A DNA stretch of 64,000 nucleotides from an uncultured Peptoniphilus sp. (GTDB lineage Bacteria; Bacillota; Clostridia; Tissierellales; Peptoniphilaceae): positions 1 to 64,000 of the forward strand of contig NZ_CAMQAY010000003.1 of assembly GCF_946998875.1 (NCBI RefSeq), read 5' to 3'. Positions 63,767 to 64,000 of this stretch are shown piece by piece (positions within the stretch are counted from its first letter, which is position 1; every line of letters starts with the position of its first letter). The position numbers and the translations under genes were made by a program. Below the pieces are notes generated by a model. The model searched no databases, was not told the DNA's origin, and saw only the letters and a program-made list of their open reading frames with translations.

Positions 63767-64000
63767 TATCCTTTGCTTCCCTCAATATCTATCTCATCAA
63801 AATTATTGTAATACGCTTGTAGTGCATTGAGAGACCCCTTTGCCTTTAAGACAATTTCCTCAAATTCTTCTTCTGCATCTGATAGAAGAATTATGGCTCC
63901 ACCTACTCCAAGAGTTGCCCTGTCTTCTTCTATAAGGGCAGTTCTTATGACAATATTAAAATCCATTGTAGAATTATTTGATATAAAACCGATTGTGCCT
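63766..64000 (-). CDS. pabB: Chorismate-binding enzyme (PabB or TrpE), C-terminal fragment
   Basis: The minus-strand frame is open from the right edge of the window to the stop at 63766, so only the last 77 or so residues are seen. They include GTIGFISNNSTMDFNIVIRTA and GVGGAIILLSDAEEEFEE-type segments, the conserved end of anthranilate synthase I/aminodeoxychorismate synthase I, with the Arg and Gly residues of the chorismate and magnesium site. Followed by aroF and pabC, PabB is more likely than TrpE. An ATG at 63966 is internal, not a start. Confidence 0.85.
   Translation of the reverse strand, partial: GTIGFISNNSTMDFNIVIRTALIEEDRATLGVGGAIILLSDAEEEFEEIVLKAKGSLNALQAYYNNFDEIDIEGSKG

Overview
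The window is AT-rich DNA from a low-GC Gram-positive bacterium. Several features point to an anaerobic Firmicute of the Tissierellia/Peptoniphilaceae type: a dcw cell-wall cluster, PASTA-domain kinase and penicillin-binding protein, GatCAB, NrdR, the membrane division protein DivIB, tandem S-layer-homology (SLH) proteins and a sodium/glutamate symporter. That placement is inferred from gene content and style; no rRNA is present to confirm it. No tRNA, rRNA, CRISPR array, insertion sequence or prophage was seen. Almost every gene lies on the minus strand. The exceptions are two plus-strand units at 577-2842 and 50095-51508.

Layout. 1-2842: a truncated TPR protein, then divergently a radical SAM protein and an ATP-grasp ligase resembling D-aspartate ligases. 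2911-8758: an operon rlmN-prpC-prkC-rsgA-rpe-thiN, combining Ser/Thr phospho-signalling, ribosome assembly and thiamine/pentose metabolism. 8857-17625: yicC-gmk-rpoZ-coaBC-priA-def-fmt-Zn-peptidase-rsmB, a common Firmicute housekeeping string. 17673-21481: asnS-leuS from a near-consensus promoter, with no T-box. 21553-24703: nrdR-rarA and gltS. 25054-35851: mraZ-rsmH-ftsL-PBP-mraY-murD-ftsW-murG-divIB and separately promoted ftsZ, behind a recognisable MraZ operator. 36244-38335: an OmpR-type two-component system with a Pho-box-like repeat at its promoter. 38533-45898: pcrA-ligA-gatC-gatA-gatB. 45945-49885: tcdA and two related SLH proteins.

50095-51508: a plus-strand unit holding a Met8/CysG-like NAD-binding protein, a small cupin and a CC-motif protein. 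This is the least explained unit in the window. 51611-58499: PEP synthase, then a YhaO/YhaN-like (SbcD/SbcC-related) pair with a metallophosphoesterase and a CYTH protein. 58564-62177: ybaK-pgcA-PfkB-like-isochorismatase. 62284-64000: pabB (partial)-aroF-pabC.

Transcription units are mostly well delimited by intrinsic terminators and by extended -10 (TGnTATAAT) promoters. Several start codons were moved from the longest reading frame on Shine-Dalgarno evidence: ftsZ, murD, mraZ, nrdR, yhaN, the PfkB-like gene, the metallophosphoesterase and fmt. All functions are assigned from motifs read by eye, with no database search.
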